Shown: positions 29,808-37,211 of the stretch, in pieces
Numbering within the stretch: the stretch's first letter is position 1
Layout: the number at the start of each line of letters is the position of its first letter
Assembly (NCBI RefSeq): GCF_021531495.1
Contig: NZ_JADYTY010000022.1
Location: 1-37,211 of the forward strand
Origin: Anaerovibrio lipolyticus
Lineage (GTDB): Bacteria > Bacillota > Negativicutes > Selenomonadales > Selenomonadaceae
Length of the DNA stretch: 37,211 nucleotides
Direction of reading: 5' to 3'
Notes under the pieces: generated by a model
Seen by the model: only the letters and a program-made list of their open reading frames with translations
The model's database searches: none
Told to the model about the DNA's origin: nothing
Translations under genes and position numbers: made by a program

Positions 29808-30395
29808 ATGAAGCAGGACAGAGAGATTCGTCAGCATATTACAGCCGCCAAGGGCTGGCTAAGTCGAGCCGAGGATTCTCTGGAGCAGGAAAATGCCATT
29901 CAGGGAGATTTGAAGCTGATGCTGGCTCAGGCTGAGCTTAAGAGAGCTCAGGAAAAAAATGATAAAAAGCTATGTGTGCGCTGGTTCAAAAGGCTGGCTC
30001 CTGGAGCATTGGCTTGTGCATTGGCTCTGGGGGGGATAATTTATGCCCAGCAGTCAGAGGATAGTTCATCCCTGCCAAAGCAAAACCAATTAACCAGCAC
30101 TTCCCTAGAGGAGCAAGCTTCCAGTTCCGGTGCAGGGAGGGACAAGGCGATGGAGGCAAAGGAATCCCAGCAAAACTTCAGTGAGGAGAGGAAATTTGAT
30201 ACCCCTGCCTATGTCCAGGTACAGCCCAATGAGGAAGCACACTCAGAGGAGGTATCTAACACTATTGAAAGCAGGCCTGTTGAAGTAGAGAGCCAGCAGG
30301 CAGCATCATCCTTGAAGAATGTACAGCCCTCAGAGGTGCCGGCACCAGCCATGCAAAAGCTGATGCAGTCTGCCGGTAGTACCCTGAGAGAATAG
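29808..30395 (+). CDS. Single-pass membrane protein, possible anti-sigma factor
   Basis: A 195-residue protein of no family known to me. A cytoplasmic helical N-terminus (about 1-60: HITAAKGWLSRAEDSLEQE, LMLAQAELKRAQEKN) is followed by a basic patch and one membrane helix (about 65-84: LAPGALACALALGGIIYAQ). An extracytoplasmic tail of about 110 residues is rich in Ser, Glu, Gln and Pro and looks disordered. That is the topology of many membrane-bound anti-sigma factors, and the sigma factor gene is the previous gene, 280 bases upstream. No zinc-binding anti-sigma motif is seen. It could instead be a structural envelope protein. The start ATG 29808 follows GGAGAG. The bamA gene begins 95 bases later. 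Confidence 0.7.
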   Translation: MKQDREIRQHITAAKGWLSRAEDSLEQENAIQGDLKLMLAQAELKRAQEKNDKKLCVRWFKRLAPGALACALALGGIIYAQQSEDSSSLPKQNQLTSTSLEEQASSSGAGRDKAMEAKESQQNFSEERKFDTPAYVQVQPNEEAHSEEVSNTIESRPVEVESQQAASSLKNVQPSEVPAPAMQKLMQSAGSTLRE

Positions 30396-30490
30396 CTGTA
30401 GGAAAATTACCACCGGCCTGGTTCAAAGCAGGGTAGGTCGGCTGTTTACTTATAGATGGAGTAAAGAAGAGTATATAGGAGGTTATATTC

Positions 30491-32425
30491 TTGAAGAAAA
30501 ACGATTACAAATATTTGGCCTGTGCAGTGGCTTTGTCCCTGTCTATGGGTGTAGGCAGTCAGTCTGCCTTGGCTGCTGTAGATCCTACTACTGCTCCTAT
30601 GGGAGTAGGGGTTGATCTGAATTCCGGCAAAAGTGCTACTATGAATAGCGAAGGTGTAGTAAAGGGCTCCTTGGAGCTGCCTGATGAAAGCTCTGTAGAG
30701 TCTACACCTGCCAATGTGACAGCCACACCAAGCCGGGATAGCGTATGGGCCAAAAACCGTCCTGCCGATGAGGAGCTGGACAAGTCCATGAAGGCTATTG
30801 AGGGCAATACTATCGTGGATGTAAAATACGAGGGTGTTAGCGATGATATTATGGAGACTATAAAGCTGGCTCAGGTTTCCAAGCCAGGTGATATTTGCTC
30901 TATTGGCCTTTTGTCTGAGGATGCCAGCAATATCTATGGCACTGGTTATTTCTATGATTTGTATCCTACCTTTGAATCTGTGCCAGAGGGTGTAATCATC
31001 ACCTATCATCTCTTTGAGACACCTATTCTTACCAGCGTAGAGCTGGATGGCAATACCGAGATAGAGCCTACCGACAAGCTGCTGGCCAAGATGCAGTTGA
31101 AGCAGGGGGACCGTTTGAATCGTTTTGCCCTGAAGGAGGATGTTCGTGCACTCCAGAAGCAGTATATCAAGGACGGCTATGTTATGGCCAAAATCCGTGA
31201 TATGGAAGTTGGCGACGACGGCAAGCTGGTTATTAAAATAAATGAAGGTATCTTGGAGGGCTTCAAAATCAAGGGCCTGAAAAAAACCAAGGAAAAGGTT
31301 ATTCTGCGGGAGCTGCGTCCAAAGGTAGGCAAGCCTCTGAACAAAAACGATGTAGTCCGCAGCTATCAGCGCTTGACCAATCTGGACTTCTTTGAGTCTG
31401 TAGATGTAAAGCCTATTGCTGGTGTAGAGCCAAATGCCTGCGTTCTGGAGGTTGATGTTACCGAGAAGAATACTGGTGTCTTCGGTATAGGTGCCGGTTA
31501 TAGCAGCTCTGATGGCTTTGTAGGTATGATTAGCTTGGGTGATAGAAACTTCCGGGGTACTGGTGATTCCATTAATGTTACCCTGACCAAGAGCAGTACT
31601 GATACCAGTGCCAAGGGATATATTTTCTCCTATCGTCGTCCTTGGCTGGATAGCAAGGAAACTGCCGGCAACTTCAAGATTTACAATCGTACCTTTGAGT
31701 ACAATGAGTATGATGAAAACGGAGATTTCGTTGAGGAGTTCATGCGTAAAAACGTAGGCTTTGAGCTGGGCTTCTCCAGACCTCAGAGTGAATATACCTC
31801 CAACTCCATTACCTTCCGCAACAAGGATGATAAATATCAGAAGCATAAGAGCGGTACAGATAGAAGCACTAATACTACCTGGAAAGAGGATAATTTTGGT
31901 TTGACTCGTTCCATCCTGATGCAGCATATTACTGATACCAGAGATAATTATATTTATCCAACTGAGGGCTACAAGTCCACTTTGGGCTACGAATATGCCG
32001 GCTTGGGGGGAGATTTCTCCTATCACAAATTTACCATTGATGGCTCCACCTTCCGCAAGGTAGGCCGGAATCAGATTCTGGTATTCCACGGCAGCTATGG
32101 TCATTCCACTGAAGATTTGCCAACTGTATCCAAGTTTATGCTGGGTGGTCAGGATACTATCAGAGGTTATCGTGATGATATGTTCCGGGGCAATAGCATG
32201 GTTCTGGGTAATATTGAGTATCGTTTCCCACTGTCCAAGAATTTCAAGGCAGCTCTCTTTACTGACTTTGGTTCTGCCTGGGATACTGGCTGGACTCCAT
32301 CCAAGCTTCATGGCAGCTATGGTGTAGGCGTTATGCTGGATTCTCCATTGGGACTTATCCGCGTGGATATTGGTCATGGTTCTCAGGGCAATAGAGTTCA
32401 CTTCAATGTAGGCGGCACCTTCTAA
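30491..32425 (+). CDS. bamA: Outer-membrane protein assembly factor BamA (Omp85)
   Basis: A 644-residue Omp85 protein that inserts beta-barrels into the outer membrane. A signal peptide (MKKNDYKYLACAVALSLSMG, cleavage near ALAA) is followed by a linker of about 75 residues rich in Ser, Pro and Thr. Three POTRA domains lie at about 106-175, 176-255 and 256-328, fewer than the five of E. coli. The 16-strand barrel (about 330-644) has the conserved loop TIRGYRDD (from about 557) and ends FNVGGTF with the C-terminal Phe of the beta signal. The start is TTG 30491 behind AGGAGG. The stop TAA shares its last base with the ATG of the next gene. Confidence 0.95.
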   Translation: MKKNDYKYLACAVALSLSMGVGSQSALAAVDPTTAPMGVGVDLNSGKSATMNSEGVVKGSLELPDESSVESTPANVTATPSRDSVWAKNRPADEELDKSMKAIEGNTIVDVKYEGVSDDIMETIKLAQVSKPGDICSIGLLSEDASNIYGTGYFYDLYPTFESVPEGVIITYHLFETPILTSVELDGNTEIEPTDKLLAKMQLKQGDRLNRFALKEDVRALQKQYIKDGYVMAKIRDMEVGDDGKLVIKINEGILEGFKIKGLKKTKEKVILRELRPKVGKPLNKNDVVRSYQRLTNLDFFESVDVKPIAGVEPNACVLEVDVTEKNTGVFGIGAGYSSSDGFVGMISLGDRNFRGTGDSINVTLTKSSTDTSAKGYIFSYRRPWLDSKETAGNFKIYNRTFEYNEYDENGDFVEEFMRKNVGFELGFSRPQSEYTSNSITFRNKDDKYQKHKSGTDRSTNTTWKEDNFGLTRSILMQHITDTRDNYIYPTEGYKSTLGYEYAGLGGDFSYHKFTIDGSTFRKVGRNQILVFHGSYGHSTEDLPTVSKFMLGGQDTIRGYRDDMFRGNSMVLGNIEYRFPLSKNFKAALFTDFGSAWDTGWTPSKLHGSYGVGVMLDSPLGLIRVDIGHGSQGNRVHFNVGGTF

Positions 32426-33726
32426 TGGCAGGCAAAGGGCTTGGGGCGCTATTGCTGGCTATGTGCTGTTTGTTGCTGTGGCCTTTAGGGGCCAAGGCTC
32501 AGGAATTTGTACCCCGTGTAGCCCAGGTAGAGGCAGTGGTGGGAGATAGCCATCAACTGCCCCTGCCAGTGAAGCAGCGCATGGAGAAAAGCGTTCAGGC
32601 CATTGGCGTCCAACTGCTGGAGGGCATGAAGGTAGATGAGCTAAAGGCTCAGGAAAACCATTATGCCGAAATTATTCAGCAGGTTTTTGACAAGGTACTC
32701 ATAGGCTACACTGTGGATAGGGTGCATATTTATTCCGGTGACACCACCAAGGTGCAGGTGGATTTAATTCCTTGGCAGGATAAAATCTGTCAGGTGAAGG
32801 TTCGCGTGCAGGTGGAGGGCATGAGTCCTGTGCTGTCGGATATGCTGTATCAGGATGTGGCCGGGATAGATGAAATATTTAAGCAAAGTTTACAGGGACT
32901 GCCCATTGCTGCCGTAGACTGGACTCAGGGCTTGCTGAAACAGCAGATAAATGCTTTTTTGCAGCAGCACGCCCCAGAGTTTAAGGCAGATTTTGATGTG
33001 GTAGTTTCAGAAAATACTCAGATAAATCTGGTACTATATCCTTTGTTACCAGTGGTGCGTACCGTAGATTTAAGCATGCATTCGGATACTTTGCTCAATG
33101 CAGGCTTGCTGTTGCGGCGCCAGGCTATGCAAAGCCGGGTAAATGAGCTGATAGGCTTGCCGGTGTCCTTTGTGGAAAGGCATCAAGGGGAGTTGGAAAA
33201 CTATTTAGCCAATGTGCTGAATGAGGATTCCCTTAGTCACAGCTGGGATGTGCATACCAAGGCAGCCATTACTCCTGGGCAGCAGCTGACGGTAATGAGT
33301 CGTTCAGATTCTGATACCTACAGAGTCCGGCTGGAGGGCTGGGCAGATATGGGTAATGAGTGGGGCAATCAGGAGGATACCAGTATTATGGCCAGATTGC
33401 ATCTGGGCAGGATGTTGTCCTCACGGGACGAAATTTTTACCAGATTGGATTTTTATCCCCAGGCTGTCCGTTGTGATTGGAATCTAGGCTATGGCTATCA
33501 TTTGCCGGGAGGGACAGGCTTGGCGGGGGTATATGATTTGCGCCATAACAATGTAGGTTTCGAGCTGTCTCAGCCTCTGGGAGGCAAATGGCAGCTAAGG
33601 TATGCCTATCGCAGCCGGGATCAGGAAAATGAATATGGTCTTAGATATAGACTCCATGATTTCCTGACGGTGGAATATGCTATGGACAGACATAATGGCT
33701 GGCTAAGATTTATTGGTTATTTTTAA
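32425..33726 (+). CDS. Uncharacterised probable outer-membrane protein coupled to bamA
   Basis: A 433-residue protein that I do not recognise. A signal peptide (LLLAMCCLLLWPLGAKAQ) is clear. Residues about 28-280 look alpha/beta (KVQVDLIPWQDKICQVKVRV, LVLYPLLPVVRTVDLSM) and could be POTRA-like. Residues about 285-433 have alternating strands typical of a small beta-barrel (YRVRLEGWADMG, IFTRLDFYPQAVRCDWNLG, VGFELSQPLGGKWQLRYAY) and end LRFIGYF with a terminal Phe. The ATG overlaps the bamA stop codon (TAATG), so translation is coupled. It may be a Bam accessory or a reduced Omp85-like or surface-antigen protein. Confidence 0.75.
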   Translation: MAGKGLGALLLAMCCLLLWPLGAKAQEFVPRVAQVEAVVGDSHQLPLPVKQRMEKSVQAIGVQLLEGMKVDELKAQENHYAEIIQQVFDKVLIGYTVDRVHIYSGDTTKVQVDLIPWQDKICQVKVRVQVEGMSPVLSDMLYQDVAGIDEIFKQSLQGLPIAAVDWTQGLLKQQINAFLQQHAPEFKADFDVVVSENTQINLVLYPLLPVVRTVDLSMHSDTLLNAGLLLRRQAMQSRVNELIGLPVSFVERHQGELENYLANVLNEDSLSHSWDVHTKAAITPGQQLTVMSRSDSDTYRVRLEGWADMGNEWGNQEDTSIMARLHLGRMLSSRDEIFTRLDFYPQAVRCDWNLGYGYHLPGGTGLAGVYDLRHNNVGFELSQPLGGKWQLRYAYRSRDQENEYGLRYRLHDFLTVEYAMDRHNGWLRFIGYF

Positions 33727-33735
33727 TTCATTATG

Positions 33736-33764
33736 TTGAAGTAAAAATAAGAGTTTGCTATAAT
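33736..33764 (+). promoter_or_regulatory. Promoter of the ompH-lpxD unit
   Basis: TTGAAG (33736-33741), a 17-base spacer and TATAAT (33759-33764). The leader contains the inverted repeat TGTCA / TGACA (33791-33805), which might be an operator. Confidence 0.75.
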
Positions 33765-33859
33765 GGACTTGCCTTTATATATGTAAATATTGTCATGCTG
33801 TGACATGATTAAGGGCGGGCATTTGTAGATATTATGTATAGGAAAAAGGAGAAAAGAAA

Positions 33860-34324
33860 ATGATTCAGTTGAAAAAAGCTCAGGTAAAAATCGTCAGTGT
33901 TTTGATTGCACTGGTATTCGTAGGTAGTGTTGTGGCATTGGCCTTGACTCAGTCTGGTACTGGTGTAGCTTCTGCAGCATCTTCCTCCAATGTAGGCGTT
34001 GTTGATTATCGTCAGTTTACCACTCTGAAGATTTATACCGATGCCGAGGCCGAAATGCAGAAGGCTGTACAGCAGGCTCAGCAGGAGTTCAATGAGAAGT
34101 CTGCTAACATGAGCGATGAGGAGAAGCAGGCATATTATCAGCAGACTATGGAGAGACTTCAGCAGCAGAATACTGATCTGATGGAGCCAGTTCAGAAGCA
34201 GGTTGAGGATGCAGTAAAGGCTATTGCAGAGGCTAAGGGCTTGTCTGTAGTTCTGAACAAGGACACTGTTGTATACGGTGGTACTGATATTACTCAGGAC
34301 GTTATCAAGAAGCTGTCCAAGTAA
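33860..34324 (+). CDS. OmpH/Skp-family periplasmic chaperone-like protein 1
   Basis: A 154-residue OmpH/Skp-like protein. A signal sequence or anchor lies at about 9-30 (VKIVSVLIALVFVGSVVALA), with a possible cleavage after GVASAAS. It is followed by the family start GVVDYRQF, a coiled coil rich in Gln and Glu (about 60-120), and the family end AEAKGLSVVLNKDTVVYGG, TDITQDVIKKL. Skp proteins hold unfolded outer-membrane proteins on the way to BamA. The start ATG 33860 follows AAAAAGGAG. It is the first of three tandem paralogs. Confidence 0.9.
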   Translation: MIQLKKAQVKIVSVLIALVFVGSVVALALTQSGTGVASAASSSNVGVVDYRQFTTLKIYTDAEAEMQKAVQQAQQEFNEKSANMSDEEKQAYYQQTMERLQQQNTDLMEPVQKQVEDAVKAIAEAKGLSVVLNKDTVVYGGTDITQDVIKKLSK

Positions 34325-34348
34325 TTATAAAAGGATAGAAGCATATGC

Positions 34349-34376
34349 AGTACCGAGCTCCACAGGCGCTCGGTAC
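34349..34376 (+). promoter_or_regulatory. Stable hairpin between ompH genes 1 and 2
   Basis: A perfect 10 bp stem (AGTACCGAGC / GCTCGGTACT, 9-base loop) is followed by TTGCTG rather than a T run. It may partly terminate or protect the upstream message, allowing more of the first OmpH protein than of the following genes. Confidence 0.6.
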
Positions 34377-34419
34377 TTTGCTGATATTGGCTAGAAGTGA
34401 ATGGCAAAGGAGGGATTTC

Positions 34420-35514
34420 ATGGCGGCAGAGCAGGAAAACAGTGAGCAGGCCTCCACCCTGTTAGGGAAGCATAAGAGACAAGTGCTGGCTGGTGCTGCT
34501 GTGGTGCTAGTTTCCCTCGGTGCGTTATGGGCCTACCTGATGTGGGGTGCAGTCAAGCCAGAAACCGTGGTGGCGGAGCCGGTTATTGGGGTGCTGGATA
34601 TGCAGCAGCTGATAAAGGCTCATCCAGATTATGGCAGGCTGCAGGAGATTCAGCGGGATATTGACCATCTGGAAAATGCCCTGGCTCTGGAGGATATTAA
34701 GCTGCCTCAGACAGCACCTACACCAGAGAAGGAGTTATTTCAGGAGGCTGCCGGTCAGAAGTCCCGGTTGGACAGCTTGGCCAGGCATGATCAATTGGTG
34801 CATCAGCTTAATGCTATGGCAGAGAAAAAGCGTCAGGAGCTGCGGCCTAAGTTTGAGGCAGAGCACCAGGAGGCAGAGCAAAAATATCTTAACGAGATGT
34901 TGAATCTGCGTATTAAGATAGATAGTGCCGATGTATTGGGGCTTACCCCGGAGCAGGTGCAGGAAATGCAAGTTCGTATTGAGAGCTTGCAGCAGCAGCG
35001 GGGACAGGTGGTGGCTCAGCTGACTAAGGAGCAGGAGGAACGCTTCCGCCAGTTGATGGCTCAGGAGGCAGCAGGCCCTATGGCAGAGCTGCAGCGGCTG
35101 GAGGCTCAGACCAAGCAGGAGCTTCAGCAGGCAGAGCTGGATAAGGAGCTGGAGGTGCAAAACCGCAATGCCCAGGCTATGGAGCAGGCTGTATCCCCGG
35201 TAGAAAGCAAAATTAATACCGCCAAGAAGCGAGCTCTGTTGGAGGGGCGAAAAATTCAGCTTCGACAGATACAGGACAAAATCCGCAATGATATTGCAGG
35301 CAGGGCTGCCAAGCTGGCTATTATGCACAAGCTTACCTTGATTCTGGCTAGTCCAGCAGACAATCTGCGGGGGATTGACTATGAGAATCTGGGAGCAGGC
35401 AAATGGGAACCTACACTTAGTCCGGTTATTGGCATAAATACCTTGGATCTGACAGAGGAAATGCTGCAGGAAATGAAGCAGCAGCCTTTTCAGCCCATAG
35501 GAGCAAATAAGTAA
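34420..35514 (+). CDS. OmpH/Skp-like protein 2, membrane-anchored, long coiled coil
   Basis: A 364-residue protein with a cytoplasmic N-terminus, one membrane helix at about 24-44 (VLAGAAVVLVSLGALWAYL), then the OmpH-type start VIGVLDMQQLIKAHPDY. A long helical region (about 75-300) is very rich in Gln, Glu and Lys. The C-terminal LTLILASPADNLRGIDY resembles the OmpH ending. It is more than twice the length of a normal Skp. The start is ATG 34420 after AAGGAGGG; the open frame extends upstream through the hairpin at 34349-34376 without a ribosome-binding site. It probably remains tethered in the inner membrane and may span much of the periplasm. Confidence 0.82.
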   Translation: MAAEQENSEQASTLLGKHKRQVLAGAAVVLVSLGALWAYLMWGAVKPETVVAEPVIGVLDMQQLIKAHPDYGRLQEIQRDIDHLENALALEDIKLPQTAPTPEKELFQEAAGQKSRLDSLARHDQLVHQLNAMAEKKRQELRPKFEAEHQEAEQKYLNEMLNLRIKIDSADVLGLTPEQVQEMQVRIESLQQQRGQVVAQLTKEQEERFRQLMAQEAAGPMAELQRLEAQTKQELQQAELDKELEVQNRNAQAMEQAVSPVESKINTAKKRALLEGRKIQLRQIQDKIRNDIAGRAAKLAIMHKLTLILASPADNLRGIDYENLGAGKWEPTLSPVIGINTLDLTEEMLQEMKQQPFQPIGANK

Positions 35515-35542
35515 AAGTTAAAGCAGGAAAGAGGCTTTTTAT

Positions 35543-35986
35543 ATGAAAACCAAAAAGAGAATTGTCGCAGTTATTATGTCAGCATTATGTGTAGCTGCCT
35601 TGGCTACAGGCTGTGGCAAGGTGAATATAGGCTATATCGATCAGTCCAGAATCCAGAATGAGGCACCTCAGATAAAATCCTCTATTGAGGAAATGCAGAA
35701 TAAGCTGCAGGAGGTACAGCAGGATGGGGATAAGCAGCTGCAGGAGGCTCAAGCCAAGGGCACCTCTGAGGAAGAGATGCAGAAGCTGCAGCAGCAGCTT
35801 CAGATGAAGGCTGCCGGTGTACAGCAGCAGTATAGCACTCAGATAAAGTCCAAGGTGGATGCTGCCCTGGATGATGTGGTTAAGGCCAAGAAGCTGGACA
35901 CTGTTGTGAACAGCAACGGCAAGGACGGCGTAGTTGTCAGCGGTGGTACAGATATTACTGATGAGGTTATTCAGAAGCTGCAGTAA
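35543..35986 (+). CDS. OmpH/Skp-like lipoprotein 3
   Basis: A 147-residue OmpH-like protein with a lipoprotein signal peptide: MKTKKRIVAVIMSALCVAAL followed by lipobox ATGC (modified Cys near residue 24). The mature part starts KVNIGYIDQSRI, then a Gln-rich coiled coil (about 45-105), and ends KKLDTVVNSNGKDGVVVSG, TDITDEVIQKLQ like paralog 1. Lipid anchoring would fix it to a membrane, unlike classical soluble Skp. The start ATG 35543 follows AGGAAAGAGG. It is followed by lpxD after 49 bases. Confidence 0.9.
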   Translation: MKTKKRIVAVIMSALCVAALATGCGKVNIGYIDQSRIQNEAPQIKSSIEEMQNKLQEVQQDGDKQLQEAQAKGTSEEEMQKLQQQLQMKAAGVQQQYSTQIKSKVDAALDDVVKAKKLDTVVNSNGKDGVVVSGGTDITDEVIQKLQ

Positions 35987-36035
35987 TTTGTAGAAGTCTG
36001 GGTAGAGAAAATAAGAGATTAGAGGGGTATTTGCT

Positions 36036-37064
36036 ATGATTATGACCTTAGAGGAGATTGCCTCCCGTATTAATGGCCAGCTTCAGGGAGATGGCAGTGT
36101 AGAGATTACAGGCATTAACAATATTACTGGTGCCAGAGCCGGAGATATTACCTTTGCTGATGAAAATCATGTGGAGGAGGCCAAAACCTGTCAGGCAACA
36201 GCTATTCTGCTGCCAGCAGCCATTAAGGAGGCTCAGCAGGACTTTCCTTTGCCGGCTGTTTTCGTAGAGGATACCAGAGCAGCTTTTGCTATTATGCTGG
36301 CTCTGTACACCCCTCCTATTATCCATGAAAAGGGCGTTAGCCCAGAAGCCCATATTGGCCAGGATGTTACCATTGGTGAGAATGTTACTATTATGCCTAT
36401 GGCCTTTGTAGATGACCATGCAGTAATTGAAGATGGTGTAACCCTTTACCCTCACACCTATATTGGCCAGTACACCAGAATCGGCAAGGATGCCACTATT
36501 TATTCCAGTGCTACCATTCGGGAGCATTGCAAGGTCGGTCAGCGGGTAATCGTACATAGCTCTGCGGTTATTGGTGCAGATGGCTTTGGCTTTACCACCA
36601 AGGACGGAGTACATACCAAGGTGCCACAGGTAGGTAATGTTGTGCTGGAGGATGATGTGGAAATTGGTGCTCATGCAGGTATTGACCGGGCTACCATTGG
36701 TTCCACTATTATTGGCAAGGGTACCAAGATTGACAATCTGGTACACATTGGCCATAACTGTCATATTGGTGCGGGCAATCTCATTGTAGCTCAGACAGGT
36801 ATTTCAGGTTCTACCACCTCTGGTCCAAATGTAACCTTTGGCGGTCAGACTGGTACAGTAGGTCATATTACCATTGGAGGGAACTCTGTATTTGCTGCTC
36901 GCAGCGGTATTATTGGCAATACTCCAGAGGGAGTATTTTACGCAGGCTTCCCAGCCCGTCCACATCAGGAATGGCTGCGGATGGAAGCGCATTTGCAGAA
37001 GATAACCGATATGAACAAGAAGCTAAAGGCCTTGGAGAAAAAGGTTAAAGAGCTGGAAAAATAA
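36036..37064 (+). CDS. lpxD: UDP-3-O-acylglucosamine N-acyltransferase LpxD
   Basis: A 342-residue LpxD, which adds the N-linked acyl chain to UDP-3-O-acylglucosamine in lipid A synthesis. An N-terminal uridine-binding domain (about 1-100: TLEEIASRINGQL, GDITFADENH) leads to a left-handed parallel beta-helix of hexapeptide repeats (GVSPEAHIGQDVTIGENVTI onwards). The catalytic His is His240 in VHIGHNCHIGAGN. A C-terminal coiled coil (KKLKALEKKVKELEK) closes it. The start is ATG 36036 after GAGGGG; ATG 36042 is possible. A strong terminator follows at once, so lpxC, fabZ and lpxA are not directly downstream in this transcript. Confidence 0.96.
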   Translation: MIMTLEEIASRINGQLQGDGSVEITGINNITGARAGDITFADENHVEEAKTCQATAILLPAAIKEAQQDFPLPAVFVEDTRAAFAIMLALYTPPIIHEKGVSPEAHIGQDVTIGENVTIMPMAFVDDHAVIEDGVTLYPHTYIGQYTRIGKDATIYSSATIREHCKVGQRVIVHSSAVIGADGFGFTTKDGVHTKVPQVGNVVLEDDVEIGAHAGIDRATIGSTIIGKGTKIDNLVHIGHNCHIGAGNLIVAQTGISGSTTSGPNVTFGGQTGTVGHITIGGNSVFAARSGIIGNTPEGVFYAGFPARPHQEWLRMEAHLQKITDMNKKLKALEKKVKELEK

Positions 37065-37078
37065 TAGATTTATTCACG

Positions 37079-37132
37079 GCAGCTATTCTAAAAATGTTGA
37101 CAAAGCATCTTTTAGAATAGCTGCTATTTTTT
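37079..37132 (+). terminator. Intrinsic terminator after lpxD
   Basis: A perfect 15 bp stem (GCAGCTATTCTAAAA / TTTTAGAATAGCTGC, 16-base loop) is followed by TATTTTTT. It closes the envelope block. The last 79 bases of the window show no feature I can support. Confidence 0.93.
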
Positions 37133-37211
37133 GCGTTCAAATTCTGATTTGCCGAGCTATCTCTCTCCCTAGACTTGTGAATATAATTCTGAATGTCAAA
37201 GTTTCTCGAAA

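Noticed and set aside
30446-32401. A 651-codon open frame on the minus strand opposite bamA
   Set aside because: It is antisense to a clear BamA gene. The translation has no recognisable domain, and the openness follows from the codon choice of the plus-strand gene.
37133-37211. Minus-strand open frame at the right edge
   Set aside because: Two frames are open over this short stretch, so coding cannot be judged from 79 bases.

Overview
The window (about 37 kb, moderate-to-low GC) looks like chromosomal DNA of a diderm Firmicute, most likely class Negativicutes. The support is a mix of Firmicutes-style genes (sufCBDSU with sufU, ptsH with an HPr-kinase-type serine, ldh) and a complete-looking outer-membrane toolkit (tamB, bamA, three ompH/skp-like genes, lpxD). 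I cannot name the genus from sequence alone. It is mostly core genome; the only mobile-DNA hint is a cut-off Rpn/YhgA-like nuclease gene at the left edge.

Layout. 1-606: partial Rpn-family gene, a short gene remnant and two minus-strand terminators. 607-1742: ldh with a consensus promoter and a leader hairpin. 1847-7498: a polyphosphate and phosphate-signalling cluster (ppx, ppk1, PhoB-like regulator, PhoR-like kinase, mini chemoreceptor) behind four TTTACA-type direct repeats that look like a Pho box. 7739-8818: a solitary divergent rsmH. 8855-9585: two Fur-like boxes, a decayed DUF3793 gene and a flavodoxin gene. 9841-14662: the Fe-S operon sufCBDSU, with its promoter flanked by a duplicated palindromic operator. 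14825-17502 (minus): MATE exporter and LacI-family regulator, with a LacI-type palindrome between them and a terminated small transcript upstream. 17671-20268 (minus): a thioesterase, a PRC-barrel protein with Lys/Pro/Glu repeats, and a membrane protein with Glu/Pro/Thr repeats. 20399-22753: ptsHI, with three perfect DnaA boxes in the 3' untranslated region. 22846-24341: ung, tRNA-Gln(CTG), an HD-domain protein. 24377-37132: the envelope biogenesis block tamB, sigma factor, single-pass membrane protein, bamA, an unrecognised outer-membrane protein, three ompH paralogs of different topology, and lpxD.

How it fits together. The envelope block joins insertion of outer-membrane proteins (BamA), a lipid-transport-type bridge protein (TamB), OmpH chaperone-like proteins and lipid A synthesis (LpxD). 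It also holds a sigma-70-family factor and, downstream of it, a single-pass membrane protein with the topology of an anti-sigma factor. That pair, plus the uncharacterised protein translationally coupled to bamA, is the best candidate for an undescribed system, perhaps an envelope-stress circuit; this is inference. Other points of interest are the Pho box, the Fur boxes over a decayed DUF3793 gene, the suf operator duplication, the DnaA-box cluster away from any visible origin, and four large structured intergenic elements (7510, 9581, 18285, 29527), each closed by a 7-14 bp perfect stem and each placed just after a gene.
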